Shown here: positions 8,430 through 17,061 of the stretch, piece by piece
Layout: each line of letters opens with the position of its first letter
How positions within the stretch are numbered: the first letter of the stretch is position 1
DNA from: Megasphaera vaginalis (ex Bordigoni et al. 2020)
GTDB taxonomy: Bacteria > Bacillota > Negativicutes > Veillonellales > Megasphaeraceae
Length of the DNA: 64,000 bases
Reading direction: 5' to 3'
NCBI RefSeq assembly: GCF_900240295.1
Contig: NZ_OEQB01000005.1
Span: 1 to 64,000, forward strand
Notes under the pieces: generated by a model
Databases searched by the model: none
What the model was told of the DNA's origin: nothing
The model's input: only the letters and a program-made list of their open reading frames with translations
Made by a program: the position numbers and the translations under genes

Positions 8430-10586
8430 CTATTGTTTTAACACATACCCGTATGCTCTGGCCTTGCCGTTTTCCTGCTCAAAGTAAACACCCTGTATTT
8501 CCGAAGCGAAACCGGGCAAGGCGTTCATCCCCTCTTCCAACGCACGGAAATATGCCACTGCCGTCGTCGACCAGCGTTCGCCGGGAACGACGCAGAGGAC
8601 GCCGGGCGGATAAGGCAATGCGCCTTCCAGGGCAACGCGCCCTTCGATTTCCTCCAGCGGGACCAATTCCCCTTCACCGCGAATAAAAGCATGGTGCGCA
8701 TCTTGCGGCAACATCGCATAGTCGGGGAAATATTCACGCCGGAAAAGGCGGCGCTGCAATTCCTTTACGTTCCGGTCTTTATAGAAATCATGCATTTCCT
8801 GGCACAATTGCCGCAATGTGTAGCCCGCATACCGTCCCGGATGCGCATTGTATACGCCGAGCAGCACTTCCTCCATCGGGACATCGCGATCGACAAACCG
8901 TTCAAAACGGACAAGCTGACTGGTCAGAAAGCGAAGCTTATTTTTATTTTCCGCAGGAGTCAACAGGAAAAGAATAGAGTTGAGATCGCATTTTTCCGGA
9001 ATCACGCCGTTGCCGCGCAGATAGGTAGCCAGAATATTGGCATGAATTCCGAATTCTTCGTAATCGCCGCTGACTACGTCGATCCCCGGTGTCGTCAACA
9101 ACAGCTTGCAAGGATCTACCCGGTACTGGTCCCGGCCATAACCGTTAAACGCATGCCAAGACGCGCCTGGTTCAAAGGAAAAATAAGCCAAGTCATCGGC
9201 CATCATTTCCGTATCGCCTGACTGCCAACTCGCCCCATGTACCACCGGCGGCACGAAAGGCCGGATATAATGACAGCGGCGCAGAATGTCTTTGCGAGCA
9301 TCAATACCCAGCTTGACACAATCGCGCCAAAGCTTTTCACCAGCCGCACCGGCATGAATCTTCGTATTGACGTCAATCGTCGCGAAAAGAGGATAAAAAG
9401 GACTCGTCGTCGCATGAGACATAAAGGCGTTATTAACCGTTTTATGATTACAATAACGCTTTTGTCCGTGAATATGCCCGTCCTTCTTGTGTATCTGCGA
9501 CGTCTGTGAGAATCCCGCCTGCTGCTTATGAACGGACTGCACTACAAAAATCCCCGGGTCATCAGGCTGCAAGTCAAGCAAAAGAGGACTGCTGTCTTTC
9601 AACATGGGAATAAATTGCTCATAGCCGACCCAAGCCGAATCAAAGAGAATATAATCGCAAAGATGCCCGATGCGACCGACGACATAACGCGCATTGTATA
9701 AGGTGCCGTCATAGGTCCCCAATTGAATCACCGCCAATCGGAAAGGACGCGCCTGTTTTGCCTTTTCCGGATCCCGCTCTGCCGCCAACTGCCGCAAATA
9801 CGCTTCGTCAAAACAGGCGGCATCAATGCCGCCGATAAAGCCATAGGGGTTACGAGCCGTTTCCAAGTACACCGGCGTTGCCCCGGCCTGTATCAGCCCG
9901 CCGATCGCAACGGATTTATGATTATTCCTGTCATAAAGAACAAGATCTCCCGGCGTCAATAAGGCATTTGTAACGACGCGATTGGATGCCGACGAACCGT
10001 TAAGGACAAAATACGTTTTATCGGCATGAAAAACTTCTGCCGCAAAATCCTGCGCCTCCAGCGCCGGCCCCTCGTGAATCAGTAAATCTCCCAACGTGAC
10101 ATCGGCATTACAAATATCGGACTGAAAAATATGATCGCCGAAAAAATCACAAAGCAGCCAGCCTGCAGGATGTTTTTTAAAAAAAGCACCGTCCTGATGA
10201 CCGGGACAGTCAAACGGATTATTCCGTTCACTTACATATTCGACGAGTTCGCCGAAAAAAGGCGGCAGGACCTGTTGTTCATAGTTTCCGGCCAGTCGTT
10301 CTGCCGCCGCAATACAACGGCTCTTGTTGACAACCTCTTCCGAAATGACGGTTTTCACCTGATCAATGTATTTTTCAGGCAACGAGCTGCCGCTCGGCAA
10401 AATGACCATAATCGGTATGCCGAATCCGGTCGCATGGATTTTCTCGATGTACGGATAATCCTGATCGGACAGGACCGCTACGGCCACATCGGTAAAATCC
10501 GTCTTTTCTACAGGAACAATATCCCTGTCGCTATCGACAAAATAATACTGAACATCAAAACTGTAAGCAATTTTTAAACGTTTCAT
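8430..10586 (-). CDS. speC: Ornithine decarboxylase (PLP, fold type I, SpeC/SpeF family)
   Basis: The enzyme converts ornithine to putrescine and CO2, for polyamine synthesis or acid defence. The 718-residue length lies between the Escherichia SpeC and SpeF enzymes. Domains are an N-terminal response-regulator-like wing (about 1-110), the PLP aminotransferase fold, and a C-terminal domain. The PLP lysine is in QSVHKQQAGFSQTSQ at about residue 355, followed by IHKKDGHI. The C-terminal ALPYPPGVLCVVPGE and YGYVLK are typical of ornithine rather than lysine or arginine decarboxylases. No PotE-type antiporter adjoins it. A consensus promoter and an AAGGAG site precede the ATG. Confidence 0.93.
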   Translation of the reverse strand: MKRLKIAYSFDVQYYFVDSDRDIVPVEKTDFTDVAVAVLSDQDYPYIEKIHATGFGIPIMVILPSGSSLPEKYIDQVKTVISEEVVNKSRCIAAAERLAGNYEQQVLPPFFGELVEYVSERNNPFDCPGHQDGAFFKKHPAGWLLCDFFGDHIFQSDICNADVTLGDLLIHEGPALEAQDFAAEVFHADKTYFVLNGSSASNRVVTNALLTPGDLVLYDRNNHKSVAIGGLIQAGATPVYLETARNPYGFIGGIDAACFDEAYLRQLAAERDPEKAKQARPFRLAVIQLGTYDGTLYNARYVVGRIGHLCDYILFDSAWVGYEQFIPMLKDSSPLLLDLQPDDPGIFVVQSVHKQQAGFSQTSQIHKKDGHIHGQKRYCNHKTVNNAFMSHATTSPFYPLFATIDVNTKIHAGAAGEKLWRDCVKLGIDARKDILRRCHYIRPFVPPVVHGASWQSGDTEMMADDLAYFSFEPGASWHAFNGYGRDQYRVDPCKLLLTTPGIDVVSGDYEEFGIHANILATYLRGNGVIPEKCDLNSILFLLTPAENKNKLRFLTSQLVRFERFVDRDVPMEEVLLGVYNAHPGRYAGYTLRQLCQEMHDFYKDRNVKELQRRLFRREYFPDYAMLPQDAHHAFIRGEGELVPLEEIEGRVALEGALPYPPGVLCVVPGERWSTTAVAYFRALEEGMNALPGFASEIQGVYFEQENGKARAYGYVLKQ

Positions 10587-10681
10587 CTCTGCTCCTTATC
10601 TCCGTCCTTTTATGGCGCCTTATTGACAAAAGAAGGGAAAACTGGCACCGCCTGTGCCTCTTATCTCCTCCGTATAGTGAG

Positions 10682-10709
10682 ATTATAGCGGCTCCTGCAT
10701 TTCTGTCAA
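10682..10709 (-). promoter_or_regulatory. speC: Strong promoter of the ornithine decarboxylase gene
   Basis: On the minus strand an exact TTGACA (10704-10709) and an exact TATAAT (10682-10687) are spaced by 16 bases. The resulting leader of about 90 nt holds a small GGCAC/GTGCC hairpin followed by a T-rich stretch, which could modulate expression. Confidence 0.85.
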
Positions 10710-10755
10710 GTCCGGACGGCAGATGCGCCGGTTTTACTGTCCAAACCGCATGGCA

Positions 10756-10784
10756 TTGCCTTTTTGCCGGTTTTCCTTTATACT
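10756..10784 (+). promoter_or_regulatory. Probable promoter of the HpcH-type aldolase gene
   Basis: TTGCCT (10756-10761) and TATACT (10779-10784) are spaced by 17 bases, about 32 bases before the aldolase ATG. Confidence 0.65.
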
Positions 10785-10816
10785 GAATTGAAATGTAATA
10801 GAAAAGAGGTGCGCCC

Positions 10817-11584
10817 ATGCATAACCGATTAAAAGAAAAACTGCAGAACCGCGAAAAGGCGATCGGAACATTCTTCGAAAGCGGCAGTACGATCACGGCA
10901 GAATGCCTGGCCTTGGGAGGTCTCGACTATATCATCATCGACACGGAACACGGCCCTTTCGAAACGGAAAGCGCCATGGAATTCATTTGCGCCTGTCAGC
11001 GCCGCAAGATGACCCCCCTCGTCAGGGTAAAAGACAAATACCGTTCTTCTATTTTGAAAATGCTTGACGTCGGCGCCATGGGAATCGTCATTCCCGGCAT
11101 CGAATCCGTTGCAGAAGTAAACGATATCGTCCGTTACGGCAAGTATTATCCCGTCGGTGAACGAGGCGTCGCGTATGCCCGCGGCTGCGGCTACGGCTTT
11201 GCCGATTCCCTTTCTATAACGGATTACTTCGCCGAAGCCAACAGGGAAACACTGCTTTTGCCGCAATGCGAAACTGCCGGCTGTCTGGACCGAATTGAAG
11301 AAATCGCGGCGATTGAAGGCATCGACGGCATTTTCATCGGGCCTTACGATCTCTCAACGGCACTCGGCAAACCGGGACAATTTACGGCACCCGAAGTTAT
11401 TTCCGCTATTGACCGCATTTTAAAGGCTTGCCAGCAAGCCGGCAAATTCTCCATGATCTATGCCGATGACACGGCCGCTGCAAAAAGGCGTTTTCAGCAA
11501 GGCTTTGACAGCGTCGCCGTAAATATGGACACGATTCTGTTCATCCGCATGATTCAGAACCTTGTCCGCGACTTGCGCCACTGA
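10817..11584 (+). CDS. HpcH/HpaI-family class II aldolase
   Basis: This 255-residue metal-dependent pyruvate aldolase is related to GarL (2-dehydro-3-deoxyglucarate aldolase) and HpcH. The family signature IIIDTEHGPF lies at about residues 42-51. A metal and oxyacid site is seen in GVAYARGCGYG and the acidic FIGPYDLS. An AGAGG site precedes the ATG. It is convergent with an ACS-type organic-acid MFS transporter at 11663-12973, and the pair suggests catabolism of a sugar acid such as glucarate or galactarate, but no dehydratase or kinase is nearby. The exact substrate cannot be read from sequence. Confidence 0.85.
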   Translation: MHNRLKEKLQNREKAIGTFFESGSTITAECLALGGLDYIIIDTEHGPFETESAMEFICACQRRKMTPLVRVKDKYRSSILKMLDVGAMGIVIPGIESVAEVNDIVRYGKYYPVGERGVAYARGCGYGFADSLSITDYFAEANRETLLLPQCETAGCLDRIEEIAAIEGIDGIFIGPYDLSTALGKPGQFTAPEVISAIDRILKACQQAGKFSMIYADDTAAAKRRFQQGFDSVAVNMDTILFIRMIQNLVRDLRH

Positions 11585-11613
11585 GTCCGGCAACAGCTAC
11601 CCGGCAATATGCC

Positions 11614-11655
11614 AAAAGAAGGGGAAGGCTCCCGAAACGGAGTCTTCCCCTTTTC
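11614..11655. terminator. Intrinsic terminator after the aldolase gene
   Basis: AAGGGGAAGGCTCC pairs with GGAGTCTTCCCCTT around a short loop. A-rich and T-rich flanks allow it to stop transcription from both sides, aldolase and MFS. Confidence 0.88.
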
Positions 11656-11662
11656 TACGGTA

Positions 11663-12973
11663 TTATGACTTCTGCCGTTCAGCAACGGAATCAATGCGAT
11701 GAATATCTCCGACAATGAAAATAAACGAAAAGACACCCAGTGCCGCAACAGCACTGATAAAAATCATAGCGCCTACAAAAGAACCTGTTTCCTGTACGAT
11801 AAGGCCGATGACGATCGGCGTAATGATGCCTGCCAAGTTGCCGACAAAATTAAACACACCGCCTGCCAGCCCGACGGAATCGGCAGGCGCCATATCTCCA
11901 ACAGTACTCCAAACGATCGCCGCCATCCCCTGACCGAAAAAAGCGACCGTCATGATGATAATGACGACTTGAAAGGAAGCGGCATAATTGGCCGCCATAA
12001 TCGTCATTGAACAGAGCAACCCGCAGACGACGGGCAATTTTCTCGCCTTCGACAGAGAAGCTCCGCGACGCAGCATGTGATCGGACCAATACCCGCCGAG
12101 GAGCACGCCGCAAAGCGCGCCCATATACGGAATGACGGCGTAAATTCCCGCCTTAAGCATAGGCATTTCCTTCGCCACGACCAAGTACGTCGGAAACCAG
12201 GTCAGAAAAAAATACATCGTACTGGTATTGGCAAATTGTCCTAAATAAACGCCGAGAAACTGACGATGCTTAAACAGTTCGGCCACTTGTGACCACGTAA
12301 TGGCCGCCGTTGTTCCCGCCCGTTCGGCCAAGCCGCCGCCATCGCGTATATACGCCAATTCGGCGGCATTGACGCCAGTGCATGCTTTCGGATCACGATA
12401 ATGGATATACCAGAAAACACTGGCAACAATCCCGATGATACCAGTGCTGTAAAAAATAAACTGCCAGCCGTACCGTTCAAGGATCAAAAAAAGAACCGGC
12501 GTCAGAAAAGCCAAACCGATAAACTCTCCGGCCGTATAAATTGACGTCGCCGTCGCCCGTTCATGATTAGGGAACCAAGCGGCTACGACACGACTGTTCG
12601 TCGGAAAAGCAGGCGCCTCCGCCGCGCCGATGGCCAGGCGAATGCCGAAAAGCGACACAAAGCTGCGGCCCAAGCCCATAATCACGGTAAACGCAGACCA
12701 GAGAAACAACGAAATTGTATACGCAATGCGGGACCCAAAATGCTCCAAAAACCAACCGCCCGGAATTTGCATCAAGCCGTATGACCAGGCAAAAGCGGAA
12801 AATAAAAGTCCCATCGTCGCCGCATCAAAACCGAGTTCGCTGCTCATACTGGGCGCAGCAACAGCCATGTTCGTACGATCCAGATAATTGATCGCCGTCA
12901 AAAAAAAGAGCAGCAACAGCATAAACCAGCGTCTGTTCGTAGGCTTTTCCGTATACCCATCGCTTTTTTTCAT
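11663..12973 (-). CDS. MFS transporter, anion:cation symporter (ACS) type
   Basis: This is a 12-helix permease of about 436 residues resembling glucarate/galactonate/hexuronate transporters. NYLDRTNMAVAAPS at the end of helix 1 and GGWFLEHFGSR after helix 2 are typical of the ACS family, which takes up organic acid anions with protons. I start at the ATG at 12973 (MKKSDGY), after a GGTGGAGA ribosome site. The longer upstream reading would run through the palindromic operator at 12997-13036. Together with the convergent aldolase it suggests sugar-acid uptake. Confidence 0.88.
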   Translation of the reverse strand: MKKSDGYTEKPTNRRWFMLLLLFFLTAINYLDRTNMAVAAPSMSSELGFDAATMGLLFSAFAWSYGLMQIPGGWFLEHFGSRIAYTISLFLWSAFTVIMGLGRSFVSLFGIRLAIGAAEAPAFPTNSRVVAAWFPNHERATATSIYTAGEFIGLAFLTPVLFLILERYGWQFIFYSTGIIGIVASVFWYIHYRDPKACTGVNAAELAYIRDGGGLAERAGTTAAITWSQVAELFKHRQFLGVYLGQFANTSTMYFFLTWFPTYLVVAKEMPMLKAGIYAVIPYMGALCGVLLGGYWSDHMLRRGASLSKARKLPVVCGLLCSMTIMAANYAASFQVVIIIMTVAFFGQGMAAIVWSTVGDMAPADSVGLAGGVFNFVGNLAGIITPIVIGLIVQETGSFVGAMIFISAVAALGVFSFIFIVGDIHRIDSVAERQKS

Positions 12974-12996
12974 ATTCTCCACCGTATATCCCCTCA

Positions 12997-13036
12997 GAGG
13001 CCAACCTATGTGATTTTTATCACATAGGTTGGCCTC
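12997..13036. promoter_or_regulatory. Perfect 18-bp inverted repeat containing a CRP/FNR-type site
   Basis: The arms GAGGCCAACCTATGTGAT and its exact complement are separated by TTTT. The core reads TGTGA-N6-TCACA, the exact half-site pattern of CRP-family regulators. No T-run follows on either strand, so it is not an ordinary terminator. It lies 24 bases upstream of the MFS ATG, where a bound regulator, or the RNA hairpin it encodes, could block expression. Confidence 0.8.
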
Positions 13037-13154
13037 ATAACGTTTTGTATATATTGTAATCCTTTTTACAACGTACATCTATTAGCTTTTCAGTAAGATA
13101 TCAATAGTCTGTATCTATCAGTATTCGTGCGCCAACTATTTTATGACAAAGGCG

Positions 13155-13673
13155 TCATCGTTGCAAAATTTTTTGCGCCAACAACGTCAGCGCCTGCAAA
13201 ACGTCTTCCACCGCTCCTTTGTTGACGATCCTATAGTCGCCGGCATGACGATACAAGGCGATCCGCTCCCGGTAGAGCTCATAGACTTTCTGCGGCCCCG
13301 CCGCCAAAAGCGGTCGTTTGGACACATCAACGTCCGTAACGATGTCATCAGGTGAACGATCGAGAAAGATGAGAATACCCGATTGTTTCAGCAAGTCTAT
13401 ATTCTCGCTTCGTTTAACAACACCGCCACCGGTAGCTACAACAATGCCTTTCCTCGCCGCCAATTTTTCCGAGGCCCGTATCTCAGCCTGACGAAAACAG
13501 TCTTCACTGACGGCAAACAATTCCGCAATCGTTCGCCCTTCCATTGCTTCAATATAACCGTCGACATCGACAAACTCGCGGTCCAGGCACTGTGCCAGCC
13601 GTCTGCCGAAGGTCGTCTTGCCGCTGCCGGGCATACCGATGATAACAATATTTTGCTCGTTGTTCATATCCAT
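13155..13673 (-). CDS. aroK: Shikimate kinase
   Basis: The enzyme phosphorylates shikimate at O3 with ATP. At 172 residues it has the usual length. The P-loop GMPGSGKTT spans residues 13-21, the shikimate-binding acidic VDVDGYIE follows near 35, and the GGG loop VVATGGGVV near 80. The lid arginine region is DVSKRPLL. Its start overlaps the end of aroE by 10 bases and it is the last gene of the aro operon. Confidence 0.95.
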   Translation of the reverse strand: MDMNNEQNIVIIGMPGSGKTTFGRRLAQCLDREFVDVDGYIEAMEGRTIAELFAVSEDCFRQAEIRASEKLAARKGIVVATGGGVVKRSENIDLLKQSGILIFLDRSPDDIVTDVDVSKRPLLAAGPQKVYELYRERIALYRHAGDYRIVNKGAVEDVLQALTLLAQKILQR

Positions 13674-14488
13674 GACTCCATTTCCTGCGTCAATTTTTCC
13701 ATTACTGCATTACCGATTTTCCGTCCCAGCCATATTTCTTCGGAGCCGATCGCCTGTGCGACAAGCATGTACATACCGTTCAGTACGACGGCCTGATGCT
13801 GTTCGCCATATTGGAGAAATAAGGTCCGACGCGGATTGTAAATCAGATCGACGACGGCACGATACGCGGCCACAACCGCCTCTGCTACCGGTGATACATG
13901 AATATCCGGCGCCATGCCGACAGGGGTACAGTTAATAAGAACGTCGCCGCCGCATTGCCGGCGTAAATCGTCATAAGAGATCAGCGCCGCTCCTGCAGCC
14001 ATTGCAAAACGGCTGAATGCCGGTTTTTCCTGCGGAGTCCGCGATACGACGGTGATCTGAGCCGCGCCTTCATCGGCGAGGTACTGAACGACGGCCCGTG
14101 CGGCGCCGCCAGTTCCCAAAACCGTGCATTGCCGGCCATCGACGGCAATACCGGCGTGACGCAAAGACCGGCCGAAACCGCTGTAATCCGTATTATAACC
14201 GAAACAACCGTCTTCCCTGACGTGAATGGTATTGACGGCACCGATGCGTTCGGCCTCCGGAGAAAGGCCTGTCAAATGCGGTATAACATCCAGCTTATAC
14301 GATATCGTCACATTCATTCCGCCATATTCTTTCGCCAACTCGCACAACTCGTCGGCAATGTGTTCCCGATCCATTTCCAACAGACTGTACTCATGCCGGT
14401 TCGACAACGACAACAGGCTGAAAAGACGCTTATGAATCTCCGGCGAGCAGCTATGTCCCAGTTTTCCTCCAATCAGTCCCAATTTCAT
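13664..14488 (-). CDS. aroE: Shikimate dehydrogenase (biosynthetic)
   Basis: This 274-residue NADP-dependent enzyme reduces 3-dehydroshikimate to shikimate. Shikimate-binding Ser13 and Ser15 lie in GHSCSPEIH, catalytic Lys65 in NVTISYKLD and Asp101 in GYNTDYSGF. The nucleotide motif VLGTGGAARA follows. The ATG at 14488 has GGAGG at ideal spacing and gives the normal N-terminus MKLGLIGGKLGHS. Upstream in-frame codons lack family similarity. It is preceded by a 174-base gap after aroC, the only sizeable gap in the operon. Confidence 0.95.
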   Translation of the reverse strand: MKLGLIGGKLGHSCSPEIHKRLFSLLSLSNRHEYSLLEMDREHIADELCELAKEYGGMNVTISYKLDVIPHLTGLSPEAERIGAVNTIHVREDGCFGYNTDYSGFGRSLRHAGIAVDGRQCTVLGTGGAARAVVQYLADEGAAQITVVSRTPQEKPAFSRFAMAAGAALISYDDLRRQCGGDVLINCTPVGMAPDIHVSPVAEAVVAAYRAVVDLIYNPRRTLFLQYGEQHQAVVLNGMYMLVAQAIGSEEIWLGRKIGNAVMEKLTQEMESWI

Positions 14489-14662
14489 CAGTAATCCTCC
14501 CTTATGATACAATGTGACGCGAATTCGTCTTCTCCGGCGTCCCGTCATACGGCCACTTGCACGGTCTTTCAGACAACTAATCGCACGGCGCCGGAAAGCC
14601 GTTCCCCCGCCTTTCCGGCAGACTATGCTGACGGTAAAAGCACAGCCCTTCTCCACCGGTTT

Positions 14663-15772
14663 TTACTTGCCGTCATACGGCCTGCCGCTTTTGGCGGTAA
14701 GCATGATATCGAGAACGGTCCAGGCAGCGGCAGCCTCTACGGCAGGCAACGCACGCTGCACAATAGCGGGATCATGCCGTCCGGGAACGGAAAGCTTGCA
14801 ATTCGTTCCGCTGCTCCTATCGATCGTATCCTGTTCTTTGGCAATTGACGGTGTTCCCTTGATCACGGCCTGAAAGAGGACGGGCATCCCGTTCGTAATG
14901 CCGCCGTTAATGCCGCCGTTATGATTTGTCCGCGTCCGCACACGACCGTCGTCATCATAATAAAAGGAATCATTTCCTTCCGATCCCGTCATCGCCGCCA
15001 AAGCAAAGCCGTCGCCGAAAGAGACGCCTTTTACTGCCGGAATGGCAAAGATCATGTGACTGAGCTTGCTTTCAACGGAGTCGAAGAAAGGATCGCCCAT
15101 ACCTGCCGGTAGTCCCGTAATCATGCATTCCACAATACCGCCGACGGAATCGCCGTCGCGCTTCGCCTGCAAAATTGCTTTTTCCATTTCCTCTTCTTTA
15201 GTCGGATCGAGTACGGCCAACGCATTCTGCGATAATCGTCCGAAAAGCGCCTTATCTTTGCCTAGAGAGCAAAAGCGACGATCACAGATGTTCCCCAATT
15301 GCAGGATATGCGCTCCTATCGCAATTCTGTCCAAAGCCAGAATCTGTTTGGCCACGGCGCCGGCAAAAACGAGCGGCGCCGTCAACCGTCCCGAAAAATG
15401 ACCGCCGCCGCGGTAATCATTATAGCCGCCGTAACGGACGTTGCCGCTATAATCGGCATGACCGGGACGCATAATATGCCGCAGCCGCGCATAGTCTTCT
15501 GCGCGCTGATCTTCATTGGCAATGCGTACGCAAAGCGGCGTTCCCGTCGTAAAGCCGTTAAAAAAACCGCTTTCCACAGAAAACACGTCGTGTTCCCGGC
15601 GTTTTGTTGACAACTCGTTTCGTCCCGGCGCACGGCGCCGCATCTCTTGCGACACAGCCTGCCAGTCGAGGGAAACACCTGCCGGAATCCCGTCCAATAC
15701 AGCGCCGATACAAGGACCGTGAGATTCACCGAAAATGGTCAGTGACGCCGTTTCTCCCCATGTGTTGCTCAT
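14663..15772 (-). CDS. aroC: Chorismate synthase
   Basis: The enzyme converts EPSP to chorismate using reduced FMN. The 369-residue protein has all signatures: GESHGPCIGAVLDGIPAG at residues 15-32, the RPGHADYSG segment, the RGGGHFSGR loop, and the C-terminal RSSGTNCKLSVPGRHDP. Its start overlaps the aroA stop by four bases, implying translational coupling. Confidence 0.97.
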   Translation of the reverse strand: MSNTWGETASLTIFGESHGPCIGAVLDGIPAGVSLDWQAVSQEMRRRAPGRNELSTKRREHDVFSVESGFFNGFTTGTPLCVRIANEDQRAEDYARLRHIMRPGHADYSGNVRYGGYNDYRGGGHFSGRLTAPLVFAGAVAKQILALDRIAIGAHILQLGNICDRRFCSLGKDKALFGRLSQNALAVLDPTKEEEMEKAILQAKRDGDSVGGIVECMITGLPAGMGDPFFDSVESKLSHMIFAIPAVKGVSFGDGFALAAMTGSEGNDSFYYDDDGRVRTRTNHNGGINGGITNGMPVLFQAVIKGTPSIAKEQDTIDRSSGTNCKLSVPGRHDPAIVQRALPAVEAAAAWTVLDIMLTAKSGRPYDGK

Positions 15773-17061
15773 CTGCTTCCCTCCTGTCGAATAGTGCCGC
15801 CTAACCGTTGAAAGTCACGCCAAAACTGCGGATACGATTTGGCAACGGACTCGGCGCCATCAATCACGACAGTGTTTACCGCCCGCTGTGACGCAACGGC
15901 CAGCGCCATCGCCACGCGGTGGTCGTTCCAAGCCGAAACGGTACCGCCATGTAAGAAAGGCACGCCGTGGATAACGAGACCGTTTTTTTCTTCTTCAATA
16001 TCGGCCCCCAAAGAATTCAACTCCGTCGCCATAGCATGAAGCCGATCACATTCCTTGAACCGCAGCCGGCCGGCATTAACGATCTGTGTCGTTCCTGTGC
16101 TGCAAGCTGCCAATGCCGTCAATACCGGCGCCAGATCGGGGCAATCGGCTACATCGACGATACAGCCCCGCGTTCTTGTCGGCAGGGACTGAATCCCCTG
16201 CGCCGTTCGCCGCACGTCCCCTCCCATATTCGAGAGAATATCCAGGATGACCGCATCGCCCTGCCGTGAATGTTCCGTTAAGCCGCTGCAGAGAATAGCC
16301 TCCCCGATAGCTGCCGCGGCAAGCCAGAAGGCGGCTTGTGAAAAATCGCCTTCCACCTGATACCGCCCCGGCTGATATACTTGATTGCCGGTAATGTGAA
16401 ACGTATCGTTTCCGCTTTTTTCAACGCCGACGCCATACTGCCGCAGACACGCCAACGTCAACTCGACGTAGCTTGCCGACTCCAGCGCCGTCGTACTGTG
16501 CAGCACTGAATCGCCAGGCAACAGCGGCAACGCAAACAGCAGTCCTGTAAAAAATTGCGAACTGACGTTACCCGGCAGCGCATAGTACCCCGGCGTCAAT
16601 TCGCCGCGCACAGTCAACGGCAGTCCAGCATCGTTTTTTTGGCAACAGATCCGGCGCGCGTTAAAGAGATCGTAATAAGGCTGCAACGGTCGTTCGGCTA
16701 AGCGCCCGCTACCGGAAAACGTCACCGTATTACCGCTGGCAAGGGCGAGGGGAATCAAAAACCGCAAGGTCGAACCCGATTCGCCGCAGTCGGCAAAAAG
16801 GGCCGAGTTCCGCCGCCGCAAGCCGCCGCGGATATGCAACGTCCGTTGCGCTGGCCGCGGCGCCGCTGCCGTCTCAATCTCCGCCCCCAGCAGTCGAAGT
16901 ACCCTGCAGGTCGCTGCAAGATCCTGCGAAGGCGATACGTTTTCCACTACCGTTTCGCCATTCGCCAAGGCGGCGCAGATTAAATGGCGGTGTCCCATGC
17001 TTTTTGATGACGGTATCGTCACGGTGCCGTGCAATTTCTTCGGTGTAATGACTACCTTCAT
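15769..17061 (-). CDS. aroA: 3-phosphoshikimate 1-carboxyvinyltransferase (EPSP synthase)
   Basis: The enzyme joins PEP to shikimate-3-phosphate. The 430-residue protein has the two-domain inside-out fold motifs SSKSMGHRHLICAALANGE near residue 20 and the PEP loop DCGESGSTLRFLIP near residue 90. In Escherichia the equivalent loop is GNAGTAMRP, so the proline after Arg is Phe here, a change that may lower glyphosate affinity. SGSGRLAERPL and the late DHRVAMALAVA are also present. It overlaps aroB and aroC by four bases each. Confidence 0.95.
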   Translation of the reverse strand: MKVVITPKKLHGTVTIPSSKSMGHRHLICAALANGETVVENVSPSQDLAATCRVLRLLGAEIETAAAPRPAQRTLHIRGGLRRRNSALFADCGESGSTLRFLIPLALASGNTVTFSGSGRLAERPLQPYYDLFNARRICCQKNDAGLPLTVRGELTPGYYALPGNVSSQFFTGLLFALPLLPGDSVLHSTTALESASYVELTLACLRQYGVGVEKSGNDTFHITGNQVYQPGRYQVEGDFSQAAFWLAAAAIGEAILCSGLTEHSRQGDAVILDILSNMGGDVRRTAQGIQSLPTRTRGCIVDVADCPDLAPVLTALAACSTGTTQIVNAGRLRFKECDRLHAMATELNSLGADIEEEKNGLVIHGVPFLHGGTVSAWNDHRVAMALAVASQRAVNTVVIDGAESVAKSYPQFWRDFQRLGGTIRQEGSR

